Shown here piece by piece: positions 5,630 to 6,617 of a DNA stretch of 6,617 nt. The translations under genes were made by a program, and so were the position numbers. A model generated the notes under the pieces. That model was not told the origin of the DNA, searched no databases, and saw only the letters and a list, made by a program, of their open reading frames with translations. The stretch's first letter is position 1. The number at the start of each line of letters is the position of its first letter. The stretch is from Pseudomonadota bacterium (GTDB lineage Bacteria > Myxococcota > Myxococcia > Myxococcales > Myxococcaceae): the NCBI GenBank assembly GCA_023424585.1, contig JAFADT010000376.1, positions 1-6,617 of the forward strand, in the 5' to 3' direction.

Positions 5630-6617
5630 TCACGCCTTCAGCGTCTCCGGCACCGCCCAGTCCGGCTTCAGCCGCTGGATGACCTTCACGAAATTCTCCT
5701 TGTCCTGGGCTTTCTCCAGGGCGGCGTCGGGGAGGATGACGTCGTCCTTCACCAGGCGCTCCAGGTGCATGTCCAGGGTCTGCATGCCCTGGCCCTGGCC
5801 GGCCTGCATCTTGGAGGCGATCTGGAACACCTTGCCCTCGCGGATCATCGCGGCGATGGCGGGGCTGCCCACGAGGATTTCGAGCGCGGCGACGCGGCCC
5901 TTGCCGTCCGCGGTCTTGATGAGCTGCTGGGCGACGATGCCGGCCAGCGACTCCGCCAGCATGCCGCGCACCTGGCCCTGCTCGTCCGCGGGGAAGGAGT
6001 TGATGATGCGGTCGATGGTGGCGGGGGCGCTGTTGGTGTGCACCGTGGCGAAGACGAGCACGCCGAAGCTGGCCAGCTGGAGCGCCAGCTTCATGGTCTC
6101 GTTGGTGCGCAGCTCACCGATGAGGATGACGTTGGGGTCCTCGCGGCCGGCGGAGCGGATGGCGGTGGCGAAGCTGGACGCGTGCGGGCCCACCTCGCGG
6201 TGGGTGACCTGGGCCTTGAGCGACTCGTGCACGAACTCCACCGGGTCCTCGACGGTGAGCACGTGCGCGGCGCGCGTCTTGTTGATGTGGTTGATCATCC
6301 CCGCGAGCGTGGTGGACTTGCCGCTGCCCGTGGGGCCCGTCACCAGCACCAGCCCGCTGCGGCGGTCCGCCATCTTGCGCACCACCTCCGGCGTCTTCAG
6401 GTCCTCCAGCGACAGCACCTTGCTGGGGATGGTGCGGAACACGGCGCCGATGCCGGTCATCTTGTAGAAGTAGTTCGCGCGGAAGCGGGCCTTGGTGCCG
6501 TAGCCGTAGGCGAAGTCCAGGTCCAGCTCCTCGACGATCTGGCGCTTCTGCTCGGGCGAGCAGAGCTCGAAGAGCAGCGACTCCAGCTCGTCGGAGGTGA
6601 GGGCCTCGTCGCGCAGG
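5630..6617 (-). CDS. PilT-family type IV pilus retraction ATPase (5' partial)
   Basis: This is a hexameric secretion-type ATPase that would act at the cytoplasmic base of a type IV pilus, using ATP to drive pilus depolymerisation and twitching. The visible 328 residues run off the right edge. The frame is open upstream of the ATG at 6460, and the upstream 52 residues include the conserved PilT element ARFRANYFY. That ATG is therefore internal, and by rough comparison with a typical PilT about 35-40 residues are missing. Counting from Met 6460: AVFRTIPSK (6-14), Walker A GPTGSGKST (42-50, nt 6311-6337), the Asp-box-region EDPVEF (71-76), Walker B DPNVILIGE (108-116, catalytic Glu116) and the His box FATVHTNS (137-144). 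MQTLDMHLERLV (226-237) follows. AVFRTIPSK favours PilT over PilU. Departures from textbook PilT are GELRT in place of GEMRD and AIAAMIRE in place of AIRNLIRE. These suggest a divergent paralog rather than the principal retraction motor, so I give no gene symbol. A C-terminal extension of about 20 residues follows the usual end. Confidence 0.92.
   Translation of the reverse strand, partial: LRDEALTSDELESLLFELCSPEQKRQIVEELDLDFAYGYGTKARFRANYFYKMTGIGAVFRTIPSKVLSLEDLKTPEVVRKMADRRSGLVLVTGPTGSGKSTTLAGMINHINKTRAAHVLTVEDPVEFVHESLKAQVTHREVGPHASSFATAIRSAGREDPNVILIGELRTNETMKLALQLASFGVLVFATVHTNSAPATIDRIINSFPADEQGQVRGMLAESLAGIVAQQLIKTADGKGRVAALEILVGSPAIAAMIREGKVFQIASKMQAGQGQGMQTLDMHLERLVKDDVILPDAALEKAQDKENFVKVIQRLKPDWAVPETLKA

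Noticed and set aside
5630..6460. ATG at 6460 as the start of the PilT-like protein
   Set aside because: The frame continues upstream to the window edge and encodes conserved PilT sequence (ARFRANYFY), so this methionine is internal.
5019..6467. Plus-strand open frame of 482 codons opposite the DUF5684-like and PilT-like genes
   Set aside because: It is antisense to two recognisable proteins, and its composition changes abruptly along its length as different opposite-strand regions are read.

Overview
The window is very GC-rich (about 70% by eye) and densely coded, with strong G/C preference at third codon positions. A YoaA-type Fe-S helicase, a TonB-dependent receptor, a DUF5684-like membrane protein and a PilT-family ATPase together suggest a Gram-negative, pilus-bearing deltaproteobacterial-type genome. 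A myxobacterium (Myxococcus/Corallococcus-like) is my best guess. This is inference from protein style and composition, since no rRNA or other taxonomic marker is present.

Layout, left to right. (1) 3-596, plus strand: the 3' part of a gene for a zinc-ribbon protein with a C-terminal membrane anchor; its start lies off the left edge. (2) 597-743: short intergenic spacer with a GC hairpin and a weak -10-like motif. (3) 744-2741, plus strand: complete DinG/YoaA-family DNA helicase with all expected motifs and four Fe-S cysteines. (4) 2695-4950, minus strand: complete TonB-dependent outer-membrane receptor, converging on the helicase and overlapping its 3' end by 47 bp. (5) 4951-5072: spacer with an inverted repeat. 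(6) 5073-5510, minus strand: small multi-pass membrane protein resembling DUF5684. (7) 5511-5629: spacer with a hairpin and a possible very short leader ORF. (8) 5630 to the right edge, minus strand: PilT-like type IV pilus retraction ATPase, missing its N-terminus.

The genes do not form an obvious single pathway. The helicase belongs to DNA repair, the receptor to outer-membrane uptake, and the PilT-like protein to pilus or surface motility. The three minus-strand genes run in the same direction with gaps of about 120 bp, each holding a hairpin, so they could be separate transcription units or a loosely coupled cluster. I see no mobile element, CRISPR array, tRNA or rRNA. I found no convincing new system. 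The points most worth a second look are the PilT-like protein's altered signature motifs, the coding overlap between helicase and receptor, and the long Ala/Pro-rich segment before the receptor's TonB box.
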